Under the pieces are notes generated by a model. It had not been told where the DNA came from. It saw only the letters and a program-made list of their open reading frames with translations, and made no database searches. Below, in pieces: positions 18,904-28,003 of a stretch of DNA of 45,159 nt. This DNA comes from Frankiales bacterium. Its GTDB lineage: Bacteria > Actinomycetota > Actinomycetes > Mycobacteriales > SCTD01. The position numbers and the translations under genes were made by a program. The stretch is from assembly GCA_025965475.1 (NCBI GenBank), contig JAOPWV010000214.1, forward strand, positions 1-45,159, in the 5' to 3' direction. Every line of letters begins with the position of its first letter. Position 1 is the stretch's first letter.

Positions 18904-19851
18904 ATGCGCATCCTCATGCTGGGCGGAACCTCCTTCGTGGGTCGGGCGATCGTCGAGGACGCGCTCGCGCGCGGTCACGAGGTCACGCTCTTCAGCCGCG
19001 GCCGGACCGGTACCGACCTGTTCCCGGAGCTCGAACGGCTCATCGGCGACCGCGAGAGCGCGGACTACGCCTCGCTCGGCGAGGGTCGGTGGGACGCGAC
19101 GGTCGACGTCAGCGGTTACGTGCCCCGGCACGTGACGCAGGCGGCCGAGGCGCTGGGCGACCGTGCGGGCCGGTACCTGTTCATCTCGACCGGCTCGGTC
19201 TACGACCGGCAGGCGGCGGACGGGGTCATGACCGAGGACACCGCCCGGCTGCCGGCGGAGCGCACGACGGAGGAGATCACCGGGGAGACGTACGGCCCGC
19301 TGAAGGTCGCCTGCGAGGACGACGTCCTCGCCCGGTACGGCACGGCGGCCACGATCGTGCGGCCGACCATCGTGGCGGGCCCGCACGACCCGACCGACCG
19401 GTTCACCTACTGGGTACGCCGGGCCGCCCGCGGCGGCCGCGTCGCGCTCCCCGGCCGGCCGGACCAGCCGGTTCAGGTGGTGGACTCCCGCGACCTGGCC
19501 CGGCTGGTCACCACCCTCCTGGAGGACGACCGCCCCGGGGTGTTCAACGCCGCGGGTCCGGGCGAACCGACGACGCTGGCCGGACTCGTCCACGCCTGCG
19601 CCGAGGCGGCGGGCAGCACGGTTGACCTCGTGACGGTGGACGTGGAGCCGGGTTTCCCCTTCGTCCTGGCTGACGCCTCCTGGGACGTGATGTTCCGGCG
19701 CAGCACGGCCCGGTCGCGTGAGGCAGGCCTGCCGGCGACGCCGCTCACGACGACCGCCGCGGACGTGCTGGCCTGGGACCGGGACCGCGGTGAGCCGCCG
19801 CTGACGGCCGGTATGACGCCGGAGCGCGAGGCGGAACTTCTCGCCCGCTGA
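18904..19851 (+). CDS. NAD-dependent epimerase/dehydratase family protein
   Basis: 315 residues, extended SDR fold. The cofactor motif GGTSFVGR is at the extreme N-terminus, which supports ATG 18904. The active-site Ser is in STGSVYD and the catalytic Tyr-x3-Lys is YGPLK (ETYGPLKVACED). A C-terminal substrate-binding half follows. It resembles the nucleotide-sugar or reductase-type epimerases of actinobacteria. The substrate is not predictable. It lies 22 nt before the Sir2 gene. Confidence 0.88.
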   Translation: MRILMLGGTSFVGRAIVEDALARGHEVTLFSRGRTGTDLFPELERLIGDRESADYASLGEGRWDATVDVSGYVPRHVTQAAEALGDRAGRYLFISTGSVYDRQAADGVMTEDTARLPAERTTEEITGETYGPLKVACEDDVLARYGTAATIVRPTIVAGPHDPTDRFTYWVRRAARGGRVALPGRPDQPVQVVDSRDLARLVTTLLEDDRPGVFNAAGPGEPTTLAGLVHACAEAAGSTVDLVTVDVEPGFPFVLADASWDVMFRRSTARSREAGLPATPLTTTAADVLAWDRDRGEPPLTAGMTPEREAELLAR

Positions 19852-19873
19852 GCCGGTGAGGCAGCATGGAGGC

Positions 19874-20713
19874 GTGATCGATGAGCAGCTCGGCGTCCTC
19901 GCCGATCTCGTCGCGGACGGGGACGTCGCCGTCCTGAGCGGCGCCGGGCTGTCGACCGAGTCGGGCATCCCGGACTACCGCGGGCCGACGGGCGAGGCCC
20001 GGCGGCAGACCCCCATGACGTTCCAGGCGTTCACCGGCGACGCACTCGCCCGGCGGCGCTACTGGGCACGCAGCCATCTGGGCTGGCGGGTCATCGCGCG
20101 GGCGCTCCCCAACGACGGTCACCGGGCGGTCGCCCAGCTGCAGCACGCCGGCCTGCTGTCCGGCCTGATCACGCAGAACGTCGACGGGCTGCACCGGGCC
20201 GGTGGCGCGCGGGACGTCCTGGAACTGCACGGCAACCTCGACCGGGTCGTCTGCCTTGGCTGTGGCGACCTGATGCCGCGGGAGGACCTGGACCGGCGGC
20301 TGCGCGAGGCGAACCCGCACTGGCAGGCGCGGATCACGGCGGTCAACCCGGACGGCGACGTCGACCTGCCCGACACAGATCTCGACGGGTTCCGCGTCGT
20401 GGACTGCCTGCTCTGCGGCGGGCTGCTCAAGCCGGACGTCGTGTTCTTCGGGGAGACCGTCCCGCTCGACCGGGTACAGACGGCGTACGCCGCTGTCGAG
20501 CGGGCCGGCCTGCTTCTCGTGCTCGGTTCGTCGCTGAAGGTCATGTCCGGCTACCGGTTCGTACTGCGGGCCGCCAAGCTCGGGATCCCGGTCGCGCTCG
20601 TCAACCAGGGCCTGACCCGCGGCGACGGGTACGCCGCGCTCAAGGTCGACGCCCCGCTGGGGCGCACGCTGCCCGAGCTGGTGCGCCGCCTGCAGCCCTC
20701 GCTGGCTTCATGA
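19874..20713 (+). CDS. Sir2-family NAD-dependent protein deacylase
   Basis: 279 residues. NAD-binding GAGLSTESGIPDYRG starts at residue 23. TQNVDGLH and the catalytic H119 in ELHGN are intact, and the zinc ribbon has both pairs (CLGC and CLLC). It removes acyl groups from lysines using NAD+. The chosen GTG 19874 lies 6 nt after a CAGCAT -10-like box, a leaderless arrangement seen at several genes here; GTG 19856 is a longer alternative adding six residues. It probably also receives read-through from the epimerase. Confidence 0.93.
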   Translation: MIDEQLGVLADLVADGDVAVLSGAGLSTESGIPDYRGPTGEARRQTPMTFQAFTGDALARRRYWARSHLGWRVIARALPNDGHRAVAQLQHAGLLSGLITQNVDGLHRAGGARDVLELHGNLDRVVCLGCGDLMPREDLDRRLREANPHWQARITAVNPDGDVDLPDTDLDGFRVVDCLLCGGLLKPDVVFFGETVPLDRVQTAYAAVERAGLLLVLGSSLKVMSGYRFVLRAAKLGIPVALVNQGLTRGDGYAALKVDAPLGRTLPELVRRLQPSLAS

Positions 20714-20829
20714 GGCCCTGGTCCACGAGGAGTTCGGCGGGTCGCTGCGGGTGGTCGACGTGCCGGCGCCGAAGCTGACCCGCGCGCACAGTCGGCGCGC
20801 TGCGGGGGCTCGGCGGGCCCCGCGCAGGC

Positions 20830-21258
20830 TCAGCCGGGGGCCGACCCGTTCCCGTTCGACGAGCTGGCGGCGAACACGGGCAGCGCGCGCACCACATCGG
20901 GCGGCAGCGCCAGGCCGTCCGCCGTGGCCGGGTTGACCGCGAGCCACAGGTCGTCCGACGGCCAGTTGGCGGCCAGCTGGGCGATCGGCAGGCTGACTGC
21001 GGTGGCGGGATCGGCGCCGGCGGCGGAGAGCGCATCCTCCGAGGTGAACACCGGGATGTACTGCCTGCCGTCCTGCTCGATGACCGGCAGCGCGATGGAG
21101 CCTTCCGGTCGCTCCTCGCCTTCGGCCGGCGGCGCCTGCGGCAGCAACCCGATGCTGGTGGCCAGCGTGCGCAGGACGGCCTCGTTGTCGCCCGCTGCGA
21201 TGCCGGACGCCATCGCGTCCTCCGCGGAGGTGGAACCCTCCGCACCTGAGGTTGTCAT
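20830..21258 (-). CDS. SseB-domain protein
   Basis: 142 residues. The central part (GSIALPVIEQDGRQYIPVFTSEDALSAAG) matches the SseB N-terminal domain often found as a stand-alone protein in actinobacteria. The first ~50 residues are Ala/Glu-rich and the C-terminus is a short Ser/Gly tail. ATG 21258 has AAGGGA at 8-nt spacing. The function of these proteins is not established. A 116-nt gap separates it from the convergent Sir2 gene. Confidence 0.75.
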   Translation of the reverse strand: MTTSGAEGSTSAEDAMASGIAAGDNEAVLRTLATSIGLLPQAPPAEGEERPEGSIALPVIEQDGRQYIPVFTSEDALSAAGADPATAVSLPIAQLAANWPSDDLWLAVNPATADGLALPPDVVRALPVFAASSSNGNGSAPG

Positions 21259-21380
21259 GGCGTGTCCCTTCTGGGTCGGTGGCGACATCGTCAACCCGTG
21301 TCCTGCCTCGCGTGACCTACACGTGCGGCAGCCGCCGGGCGGGTCCGGGCCGCCTCCGACCGCCGTGGGACAGTGGATCG

Positions 21381-22421
21381 GTGAGAGCAACAGTGCTTCG
21401 TGCCCCCCGCGAGATCCACCTCGAGACCGTGCCCGACCCCCGCATCGAGAAGTCCACCGACGCTGTCGTACGCGTCGTGGCGAGCTGCATCTGCGGCTCC
21501 GACCTCTGGCCCTACCGGGGCATCCAGGACGTCCGGGAACCGCGGCGGATCGGCCACGAGTTCGTCGGGATCGTCGAGGAGACCGGCAGCGACGTCGGCA
21601 CCGTGCGCGTCGGTGACTTCGTCGTCGCGCCGTTCGCGATCAGCGACGGAACCTGTATCAACTGCCGCAACGGCGTCCACACCTCCTGCCTGCACGGCGG
21701 CTGGTGGGGGAGCCCCGACGGCGGTTCGGCGGACGCCGGCCAGGGCGAGGCGCTGCGCGTGCCGCTCGCGGACGGCACCCTGGTCGCCCTGCCCGACCAG
21801 CCCGACGCCGCGCTCGTCCCCAGCCTGCTCGCCCTGTCCGACGTGATGGGTACCGGCCACCACGCCGCCCTCGCCGCCGGCGTCCGTCCGGGCAGCACCG
21901 TCGTGGTCGTGGGTGACGGCGCCGTCGGGCTCTGCGGCGTGCTCGCCGCCCGCCGGCTCGGCGCCGAGCGGATCATCGCGATGTCGCGGCACAAGCCCCG
22001 CCAGGAGCTGGCCCGCGCGTTCGGTGCGACCGACATCCTCGAGGAGCGCGGCGAGGAAGGTGCAGCCCGCGTCCGGGAGCTGTACGACGGGATCGGCGCG
22101 GACGCCGTCCTCGAGTGCGTCGGCACGTCCGAGTCGATGGGCCAGGCGCTCGCCTCCGCGCGGCCGGGCGGCATGGTCGGCTACGTCGGCGTGCCCAACG
22201 GCGCTGAGCTCCCGATCGGCCAGCTGTTCGGCAACAACGTCGGGGTCCGCGGCGGCGTCGCGCCGGTGCGCGCGTACATCCCGGAGCTGCTGCCCGACGT
22301 CCTGTCCGGTGCCATCGATCCCGGCCTGGTCTTCGACCTCGAGCTGCCCCTGGACCGGGTCGCCGACGGCTACCGGGCCATGGACAGCCGCGAGGCCATC
22401 AAGGTGCTGCTGCGCCCCTGA
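21381..22421 (+). CDS. Zinc-binding alcohol dehydrogenase family protein
   Basis: 346 residues, MDR fold. The catalytic zinc site is in SCICGSDLWPY with GHEFVGIVEE. The structural-zinc lobe is reduced but keeps CINCRNGVHTSC. The NAD(P) motif is GDGAVGLCGVLAA. It is distinct from the enzyme at 17726-18808 and resembles the subgroup with Cys-Ile-Cys-Gly-Ser-Asp. GTG 21381 is the first start compatible with the family N-terminus (MRATVLRAPREI); the frame is open to 21252 as a shadow of the divergent SseB gene region. Confidence 0.9.
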   Translation: MRATVLRAPREIHLETVPDPRIEKSTDAVVRVVASCICGSDLWPYRGIQDVREPRRIGHEFVGIVEETGSDVGTVRVGDFVVAPFAISDGTCINCRNGVHTSCLHGGWWGSPDGGSADAGQGEALRVPLADGTLVALPDQPDAALVPSLLALSDVMGTGHHAALAAGVRPGSTVVVVGDGAVGLCGVLAARRLGAERIIAMSRHKPRQELARAFGATDILEERGEEGAARVRELYDGIGADAVLECVGTSESMGQALASARPGGMVGYVGVPNGAELPIGQLFGNNVGVRGGVAPVRAYIPELLPDVLSGAIDPGLVFDLELPLDRVADGYRAMDSREAIKVLLRP

Positions 22422-22559
22422 GGGGGCGCCGCCATCGCGGCCAGCGTGCCCTGTCCGGGGCCGGAACGGCAGTCTTGACCTCGGGCCCGGGAGGGCTTTC
22501 GCGCGTGTTCCGGGGACAGTCGCCTGTGCACACTGTGGACGCGGGACAGCAACCCCGTG

Positions 22560-22588
22560 CTGACACGGACACGCGCTGCCTCTAACGT
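22560..22588 (+). promoter_or_regulatory. Promoter of the acyl-CoA ligase gene, leaderless
   Basis: CTGACA (22560-22565), a 17-nt spacer and TAACGT (22583-22588) make a near-consensus vegetative promoter. The -10 ends 6 nt before ATG 22595, so the mRNA should be leaderless. Confidence 0.65.
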
Positions 22589-22594
22589 GCCCGC

Positions 22595-24136
22595 ATGAAG
22601 GTGCACTTCTCGACGGCAGACTTCCTCGACCGGGCAGCGCTCTGCTACCCGACGCGCCTCGGCGTGGTGGACGAGCCCGGTCCGTTCCAGGACGGCGGCC
22701 TCGGCCGCCTGACCTACCGGGACTTCGCGGCGCGGGCCACCGCCATGGCCGCCGGGCTCGACGAGCTGGGGATCGGCCGCGGCGAGCGGGTGGCCGTGGT
22801 CAGCCACAACAGCGCCCGGCTGCTCGAGTCGTTCTTCGGCGTCAGCAGCTGGGGCCGCGTCCTCGTCCCCGTCAACTTCCGGCTGCAGCCGGCAGAGGTC
22901 GAGTACATCGTCGAGCACTCCGGTGCCTCGGTGCTGCTCGTCGACCCGGAGCTCGAGTCGTCGCTGTCGTCGGTGACCGCCAAGCACAAGTTCCTGCTGG
23001 GCAAGGAGTCCGACGCGGTGCTGCTGCGGTCGGACCGGGAGCCCGTGCCCTGGCTCGACCTCGATGAGGACGCCACGGCGACCATCAACTACACGAGTGG
23101 TACGACGGCGCGGCCCAAGGGCGTGCAGATCACGCACCGCAACATCTGGGTCAACGCGGTGACCTTCGCGCTGCACGCCGGGGTGACCGATCGCGATGTG
23201 TACCTGCACACGCTGCCGATGTTCCACGCCAACGGGTGGGGGATGCCGTTCGCGATGACCGGCCTCGGCGTGCCGCAGATCGACATCCGCAAGATCGACG
23301 GCGCCGAGATCCTGCGGCGGGTGGAGCAGCACGGGGTGACCATCATGTGCGCCGCCCCCGCCGTGGTCGCCTCCATCCTCGACGCGGCCGCGGACTGGGA
23401 CGGCGAGATCCCCGGCCGGGACCGGACCCGGGTCGTGTGCGCCGGCGCGCCGCCGCCGAGCCGGACCATCCAGCGGATCGAGGACGAGCTCGGCTGGGAG
23501 TTCATGCAGATCTACGGCCTGACCGAGACCTCCCCGCTGCTGACCGTCAACCGGCGGCGTGCCGAGGAAGATGCGCTGGAGCCCCTGGAGCGGGCCAAGC
23601 GCCTGTCCCGGGCCGGCATGCCCGCGCTGGGGACCCGGATCTCGATCTCGGACCAGGGTGAGGTGCTCGCCCGCGGCAACACTGTCCTGGAGGGCTACTG
23701 GCAGCAGCCGGAGGCGACCGCGGAGGCGCTCGACGGCGGCTGGTTCCACACCGGGGACGGCGGCTCGATGGACGACGAGGGATACCTCACCATCAGCGAC
23801 CGCAAGAAGGACGTGATCATCACCGGCGGCGAGAACGTCTCCTCCATCGAGGTGGAGGACTGCCTGTTCTCCCACCCGGCGGTCTCCGAGGTGGCGGTCA
23901 TCGGCGTGCCGAGCGAGAAGTGGGGCGAGACCATCAAGGCGCTCGTCGTGCTCGCGCCCGACATGCAGGCCACCGAGGCCGAGCTGATCGCGCACTGCAA
24001 GTCGCGGTTGGCCGGTTACAAGGCCCCGACCTCCGTGGAGCTGCGGGACGAGATCCCGCGGACGGCCACCGGCAAGGTGCAGAAGTTCAAGCTGCGCCAG
24101 CAGTTCTGGGGCGAGGGCGGCCGGCAGGTCAACTAG
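22595..24136 (+). CDS. Long-chain fatty-acid--CoA ligase-like acyl-CoA synthetase
   Basis: 513 residues of the ANL superfamily. The AMP/phosphate loop is YTSGTTARPKGVQITHRN, and the A5 motif YGLTETSP and A7 HTGDGGSMDDEG blocks are present. The A8 hinge is DRKKDVIITGGENVSS and the A10 catalytic lysine lies in TATGKVQKFK. It activates a carboxylic acid to an acyl-CoA through an acyl-adenylate. The chain length is unclear. ATG 22595 is leaderless with its own promoter. Confidence 0.93.
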   Translation: MKVHFSTADFLDRAALCYPTRLGVVDEPGPFQDGGLGRLTYRDFAARATAMAAGLDELGIGRGERVAVVSHNSARLLESFFGVSSWGRVLVPVNFRLQPAEVEYIVEHSGASVLLVDPELESSLSSVTAKHKFLLGKESDAVLLRSDREPVPWLDLDEDATATINYTSGTTARPKGVQITHRNIWVNAVTFALHAGVTDRDVYLHTLPMFHANGWGMPFAMTGLGVPQIDIRKIDGAEILRRVEQHGVTIMCAAPAVVASILDAAADWDGEIPGRDRTRVVCAGAPPPSRTIQRIEDELGWEFMQIYGLTETSPLLTVNRRRAEEDALEPLERAKRLSRAGMPALGTRISISDQGEVLARGNTVLEGYWQQPEATAEALDGGWFHTGDGGSMDDEGYLTISDRKKDVIITGGENVSSIEVEDCLFSHPAVSEVAVIGVPSEKWGETIKALVVLAPDMQATEAELIAHCKSRLAGYKAPTSVELRDEIPRTATGKVQKFKLRQQFWGEGGRQVN

Positions 24137-24151
24137 CCGGCCGGCAGCCGG

Positions 24152-24928
24152 TCAGGCGTGCGCGAGCTCCACGACGTACTCGCGGGGTAGCTCGGCCGCG
24201 AGGTCGCGGAACTCCTGCTCCGTGACCGAGTCACGCAGGGTCGACAGGACTGCGCGGGCGTGCCCGAAGGCGATGTTCTCGGGCGCGCCCTCGCGCTCGG
24301 CCACGAGCCGGACGAACTCCTCGAGGGACATCTTCCGGGCCATCCCGTGGCTGCGCATCCTGCCCAGCTCCAGGCTGTCGCGGAGCTCGGCGGGGACCTG
24401 CATCTTGAGGTCGTCGACCTCGCCGCCGGAGATCCGCTCGGCCAGCGTCTCGAGCACCGCGTTGCTGGCCCGCTTCGCCGTCTCGACGTCCGTACCGGCC
24501 CGGTCGGCGACCCGGCTCAACCACTCGTCGTACGTCAGGATCTGGCCCGGCGCGTGGTACGCCCCCTCCATCAGCGGGCGGAACTCCTTCGGCAGCTCCG
24601 AGACCATGTCGTGGAACTCGTCGGCCGTCACCGCGCGGCTCAGCGCGAAGAAGACGGCGCGGGCGAGATCGCGTGCGGTCTGCTCGTCCACGCCCCCCTC
24701 AGTAGCCACGCGGCGCACGAACTCGTCCGCGTCCAGCAGCGCGCGGGCATCCTGTGGCTGCAGCCAGGTGGACATCGGCTCGGTCAGGAGCTGGGAGAGG
24801 TCGCGCGCCTCGCCCGGCGACAGGCGGCGGGCGAGCGTGTTCAGCAGCGCCCGTGCGGCCCGCTCGGCGGCCTCCCGGTCGAGGCCGGATTCGCGCTGGA
24901 CGAGGGAGAAGAAGCGTTCGGCATCCAT
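24152..24928 (-). CDS. DUF2267 family protein with tandem domains
   Basis: 258 residues, acidic and helical, soluble. Three related repeats of about 80 residues can be seen (starting near MDAERFFSLVQ, ALLDADEFVRRV and LTYDEWLSRV, and ending with MSLEEFVRLVAERE), each with the DUF2267 helix pattern. The family has no established function. ATG 24928 has AAGGG at 8-nt spacing; a GTG at 24937 would add three residues. A TAACGT -10 box at 24965-24960 gives a ~25-nt leader. Confidence 0.83.
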   Translation of the reverse strand: MDAERFFSLVQRESGLDREAAERAARALLNTLARRLSPGEARDLSQLLTEPMSTWLQPQDARALLDADEFVRRVATEGGVDEQTARDLARAVFFALSRAVTADEFHDMVSELPKEFRPLMEGAYHAPGQILTYDEWLSRVADRAGTDVETAKRASNAVLETLAERISGGEVDDLKMQVPAELRDSLELGRMRSHGMARKMSLEEFVRLVAEREGAPENIAFGHARAVLSTLRDSVTEQEFRDLAAELPREYVVELAHA

Positions 24929-24959
24929 GAGCTGCACCCTTGGTCGCGGCCCCCTCCCG

Positions 24960-24965
24960 ACGTTA
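24960..24965 (-). promoter_or_regulatory. -10 box upstream of the DUF2267 gene
   Basis: On the minus strand this reads TAACGT, the same -10 hexamer used for the acyl-CoA ligase and selD. It would give a leader of about 25 nt that includes the AAGGG ribosome site. Confidence 0.4.
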
Positions 24966-24994
24966 CGCGCGGCCGGGGCGTACGACGCCGGGGG

Positions 24995-25849
24995 TCAGTC
25001 GGCCAGCTTGACCTGCAAGCGGTCACCGGAGATCCGGACCGCCAGCGCGGGCTGCGGATGCGCCGACGGGCCGTGGACGACCGACCCGTCGGCCAGCCGG
25101 AAGGTGCTCCCGTGCCAGGGGCAGACCACGCACCCGTCGTCGGTCAACGTGCCCTCGTGCAGCGGTCCCGACTGGTGGCTGCACCGGTCGACGAGCGCGT
25201 CGATCCGGGCTCCCTGCCTGACCAGCAGGACCGGCGTACGGGCGGCCTGGCGGAGTACCGGCTTGCCCTCGGGCAGGTCGGCCGCGCCGGCGTCCGTCCA
25301 GTCCACCGGCCCGGTGTCCTCGATGTCGGCGTTGTGGTCGGCGCCGAGCGCCCGCCGGTAGGACAGATGACCGCCGATCGTGCCGCCGACGGCGATCGCG
25401 CCCAGACCGGCCAGCCCGAGCAGCCGGCCCCTGTCCCGGTCACCGCGGTGGCGCGCCAGCAGGGACGCGAGCCAGCAGACCAGGCCCACCGTGTTGGCCA
25501 CCGCATGCACGAACCCGGTCCGCTGCTCGGACGGGTTCGCCGCGGACCAGTCGGCGGCACCCGCCGCGGCGGCGGGGAGGGCGGACAGCACGCCGGTCAG
25601 GGCTAGCAGGTCCGCGGCCTGCTCGGCGTCCTTGCCGCCGGCCATGTCGAGGATGGTCGCGCTGGCGAGTGCGCCGATGGGCACCTGGACCAGGACCGGA
25701 TGCAGCGGATGTCCCAGCCACGTGCCGTGCAGCGCGTCCGCCACGGGCGACGAGTCGAGGGCGGAGTGGATCGCCTTGGTCAGCGGCGTGACGACCGGGT
25801 CGAGGAAGGTCAGCTTCTCGAGCCGGTCGAGCTGGTCGAAGGGGAACAT
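24995..25849 (-). CDS. DUF2231 membrane domain fused to a Rieske [2Fe-2S] domain
   Basis: 284 residues. The N-terminal part (about 30-175) has the DUF2231 sequence WLGHPLHPVLVQVPIGALA and four hydrophobic helices. After a ~30-residue linker the C-terminal part (about 190-284) is a Rieske domain with CSHQSGPLHEG and CPWHGSTF ligand sets. It should be a membrane-bound electron-transfer protein; a redox partner is not evident nearby. ATG 25849 gives the family start MFPFDQLDRLE. An intact fusion, no frameshift. Confidence 0.9.
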   Translation of the reverse strand: MFPFDQLDRLEKLTFLDPVVTPLTKAIHSALDSSPVADALHGTWLGHPLHPVLVQVPIGALASATILDMAGGKDAEQAADLLALTGVLSALPAAAAGAADWSAANPSEQRTGFVHAVANTVGLVCWLASLLARHRGDRDRGRLLGLAGLGAIAVGGTIGGHLSYRRALGADHNADIEDTGPVDWTDAGAADLPEGKPVLRQAARTPVLLVRQGARIDALVDRCSHQSGPLHEGTLTDDGCVVCPWHGSTFRLADGSVVHGPSAHPQPALAVRISGDRLQVKLAD

Positions 25850-25903
25850 GAAGGTGTCGTTCCCCGGACCGTGCCCGGGTACGCCGCCGGGCAGCCGTCG
25901 CTC

Positions 25904-26659
25904 CTACCGCGGGGCCATCCGGATGGCCCCGTCGAGCCGGATGACCTCACCGTTGAGCATCGGGTTCTCGATGATGTGCCGGGCAAGCGCGGCGTACTCC
26001 GACGGCTGCCCGAGCCGGCTGGGCATCGGCACCTGCGCACCGAGCGACTGGCGGGCCGCCTCTGGGAGGCCCTGCAGCATCGGCGTGTCGAACAGGCCCG
26101 GGGCGATGGTCATCACCCGGATCAGCGACTGGGCGAACTCGCGCGCGATCGGCAGGGTCATGCCGACGACGCCGCCCTTCGAGGCGGAGTACGCCGCCTG
26201 GCCGATCTGCCCGTCGAAGGCGGCGACGGAGGCGGTGTTGACGATCACCCCGCGCTCTCCGTCGACCGGCTCGGTCTGCGCCATGGCGGCCGCGGCCAGG
26301 CGGATGACGTTGAAGGTGCCGATCAGGTTGACCTGGACCACCCGCGCGAACTGCTCGAGGGCGAGCGGACCGTCCTTGCCGACGACCCGGCCCGGCGTAC
26401 CGATGCCTGCGCAGTTCACGGCGACCCGCAGGGGGCCCATCGACGTCGCCTGGTCGACGGCCGCCTGCACCGACGCCTCGTCCGTCACGTCCGTCGGGAC
26501 GAAGACGCCGCCGATCTGCTTGGCGGCGTCCTGCCCGGGCGAGGAGGGCAGGTCGAGCAGGACGACGGCGGCGCCGGCGGAGGCGAGCTCCGTGGCGGTG
26601 GCCAGACCGAGGCCGCTGGCCCCACCGGTGACGAGCGCGACGGCGCCGACGAGCTGCAC
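25904..26659 (-). CDS. SDR-family 3-hydroxyacyl-CoA dehydrogenase-like protein
   Basis: 251 residues. The cofactor motif TGGASGLG, the NCAG strand ([11 protein letters not shown]), catalytic Ser in [10 protein letters not shown] and YSASKGG are all intact. The closest recognisable type is the HSD17B10/fabG-like 3-hydroxyacyl-CoA dehydrogenase of beta-oxidation. GTG 26659 has GGAGG at 8 nt. A TAACGT -10 box (26704-26699) overlaps the stop codon of the upstream PH-domain gene. Confidence 0.92.
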   Translation of the reverse strand: MQLVGAVALVTGGASGLGLATATELASAGAAVVLLDLPSSPGQDAAKQIGGVFVPTDVTDEASVQAAVDQATSMGPLRVAVNCAGIGTPGRVVGKDGPLALEQFARVVQVNLIGTFNVIRLAAAAMAQTEPVDGERGVIVNTASVAAFDGQIGQAAYSASKGGVVGMTLPIAREFAQSLIRVMTIAPGLFDTPMLQGLPEAARQSLGAQVPMPSRLGQPSEYAALARHIIENPMLNGEVIRLDGAIRMAPR

Positions 26660-26698
26660 GGAACATCCTCCGGGGTGGGCGTACGACGGGACGACGCG

Positions 26699-26704
26699 AC
26701 GTTA
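26699..26704 (-). promoter_or_regulatory. -10 box of the SDR gene, overlapping the upstream stop codon
   Basis: TAACGT on the minus strand; its first three bases are the TAA stop of the PH-domain gene. It would give a leader of about 33 nt that contains the GGAGG site. Confidence 0.4.
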
Positions 26705-28003
26705 CCGGGACGCCCGCCGCCGGGCCGTGCGGGCCCGCGCGGCCAGCTCCATGAGCAGGGCCTGCGACTCAGCGGCGTCCCGGTGGTGCGCCGCCGCGCC
26801 GGGCAGCCGGCGGCCGGCGGTGTCGGCGTGCACGGTGGCCAGCCGCAGCCGCTGCTGCCACGGGCCGCTGGTGACGCGCAGGCTCTGCACCTTGGCGAGC
26901 GGGACGACGTCGGTGGTGGTGGTGAGAACGCCGTGCGTCGTGACCAGGTGCCGGTCGTCGAGGCCGGCGCGCAGCCGCCGTGCCGACAACGGCGCCCGCC
27001 AGCGGGCCCGGTGGGGGACCGGCGCCTGCGCCACAGGCAGCGGGCCGCCGAGGACCCGGCCGACCAGGGCCTCGGCGAGGGCCCGGGGAGCGACGGGCAG
27101 TAGCGCGTTCGTCGCCGCCTCCTCCTCGCCGCGCCGGGAGCTGTAGCCGGCCACGTCGACCTCGACCCGCACCCACCCCCAAGGCTGCCAGGCCAGGGGC
27201 TGGCGGAGCCGCACGGTCTGCACGCGGTCGGTCGGGATCGTCTGCGACCGCGTGTCGAGCAGGCCGTGCCGCAGGCGCAGCCCGTCCGGCGTCTCCGCCA
27301 CCTGGAAGCCGTACTCCGCCAGCACCCGCTTGCCGGCGACGCTGAGGATGCCCAGGTACACGGGCAGCACGGCCAGCACGACGGGCAGCGTGTCGAGGTC
27401 GCGCAGGCCGAGGAGGACGAGCAGGACCAGCAGCAGGATGACGGTGGCCACCAGAGGGGGACCGAGGAGCGCCGACACGAGCAGCACATGGGTGGGTACC
27501 GCGACCAGGACCGTCTCGGGAACGGCCGCTGCGTCGACAGGCTCGTCTCTGCCCGCGGCCAGCGCGAGCATCCGGCCGCGCAGCAGCTGTGCGTGCGGCT
27601 CGGTGAGGTACGCCAGCGGCGCCTCGCTGTGGCTGCCCCCGCCGACCACCTCGAGGCGCAGCTCGGCCAGTCCGAGCACCCGGGCGATCGCGGGACGTAC
27701 GACGTCGACGGACTGCAACCGCGCCAGCGGGACCCGCCTGCTGCGCCGGGTGAGCACGCCGCTGTCCACCTGCAGCTCGGTCGCGGTCAGCCGGTAGCGG
27801 GTCCGGCGCCAGGCGACGTAGCCGACGAGCACCGCGAGGGCCGTCGCCCCCAGGACCGCGAGACCGACCTGTACCGGGTTGATCTGGTCGAGCTGGCGCA
27901 GCCCCTGCTGTCCCACGACGGCTGCCAGTACGAGAAGGAACCGGCCCCCGCGCATGAGCGGGGTGAGCGGGTGGAGCCGCTGCCACCCGTCGTCGTCCGT
28001 CAC
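26702..28003 (-). CDS. Bacterial PH (YdbT-like) membrane protein
   Basis: 433 residues with two to three hydrophobic hairpins (about 17-60 and 175-230) and repeated bacterial-PH (bPH2/DUF304) units that begin RYRLTATELQVDSGVL and continue RLRHGLLDTRSQTIP and LVTTHGVLTTTTDVV. Each has the pattern 'arg-thr-x-x-ile/val-P-L-x-x-V-Q'. YdbS/YdbT pairs are membrane proteins of unknown function. GTG 28003 overlaps the stop of the gene upstream by 4 nt (GTGA). Confidence 0.88.
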   Translation of the reverse strand: MTDDDGWQRLHPLTPLMRGGRFLLVLAAVVGQQGLRQLDQINPVQVGLAVLGATALAVLVGYVAWRRTRYRLTATELQVDSGVLTRRSRRVPLARLQSVDVVRPAIARVLGLAELRLEVVGGGSHSEAPLAYLTEPHAQLLRGRMLALAAGRDEPVDAAAVPETVLVAVPTHVLLVSALLGPPLVATVILLLVLLVLLGLRDLDTLPVVLAVLPVYLGILSVAGKRVLAEYGFQVAETPDGLRLRHGLLDTRSQTIPTDRVQTVRLRQPLAWQPWGWVRVEVDVAGYSSRRGEEEAATNALLPVAPRALAEALVGRVLGGPLPVAQAPVPHRARWRAPLSARRLRAGLDDRHLVTTHGVLTTTTDVVPLAKVQSLRVTSGPWQQRLRLATVHADTAGRRLPGAAAHHRDAAESQALLMELAARARTARRRASR

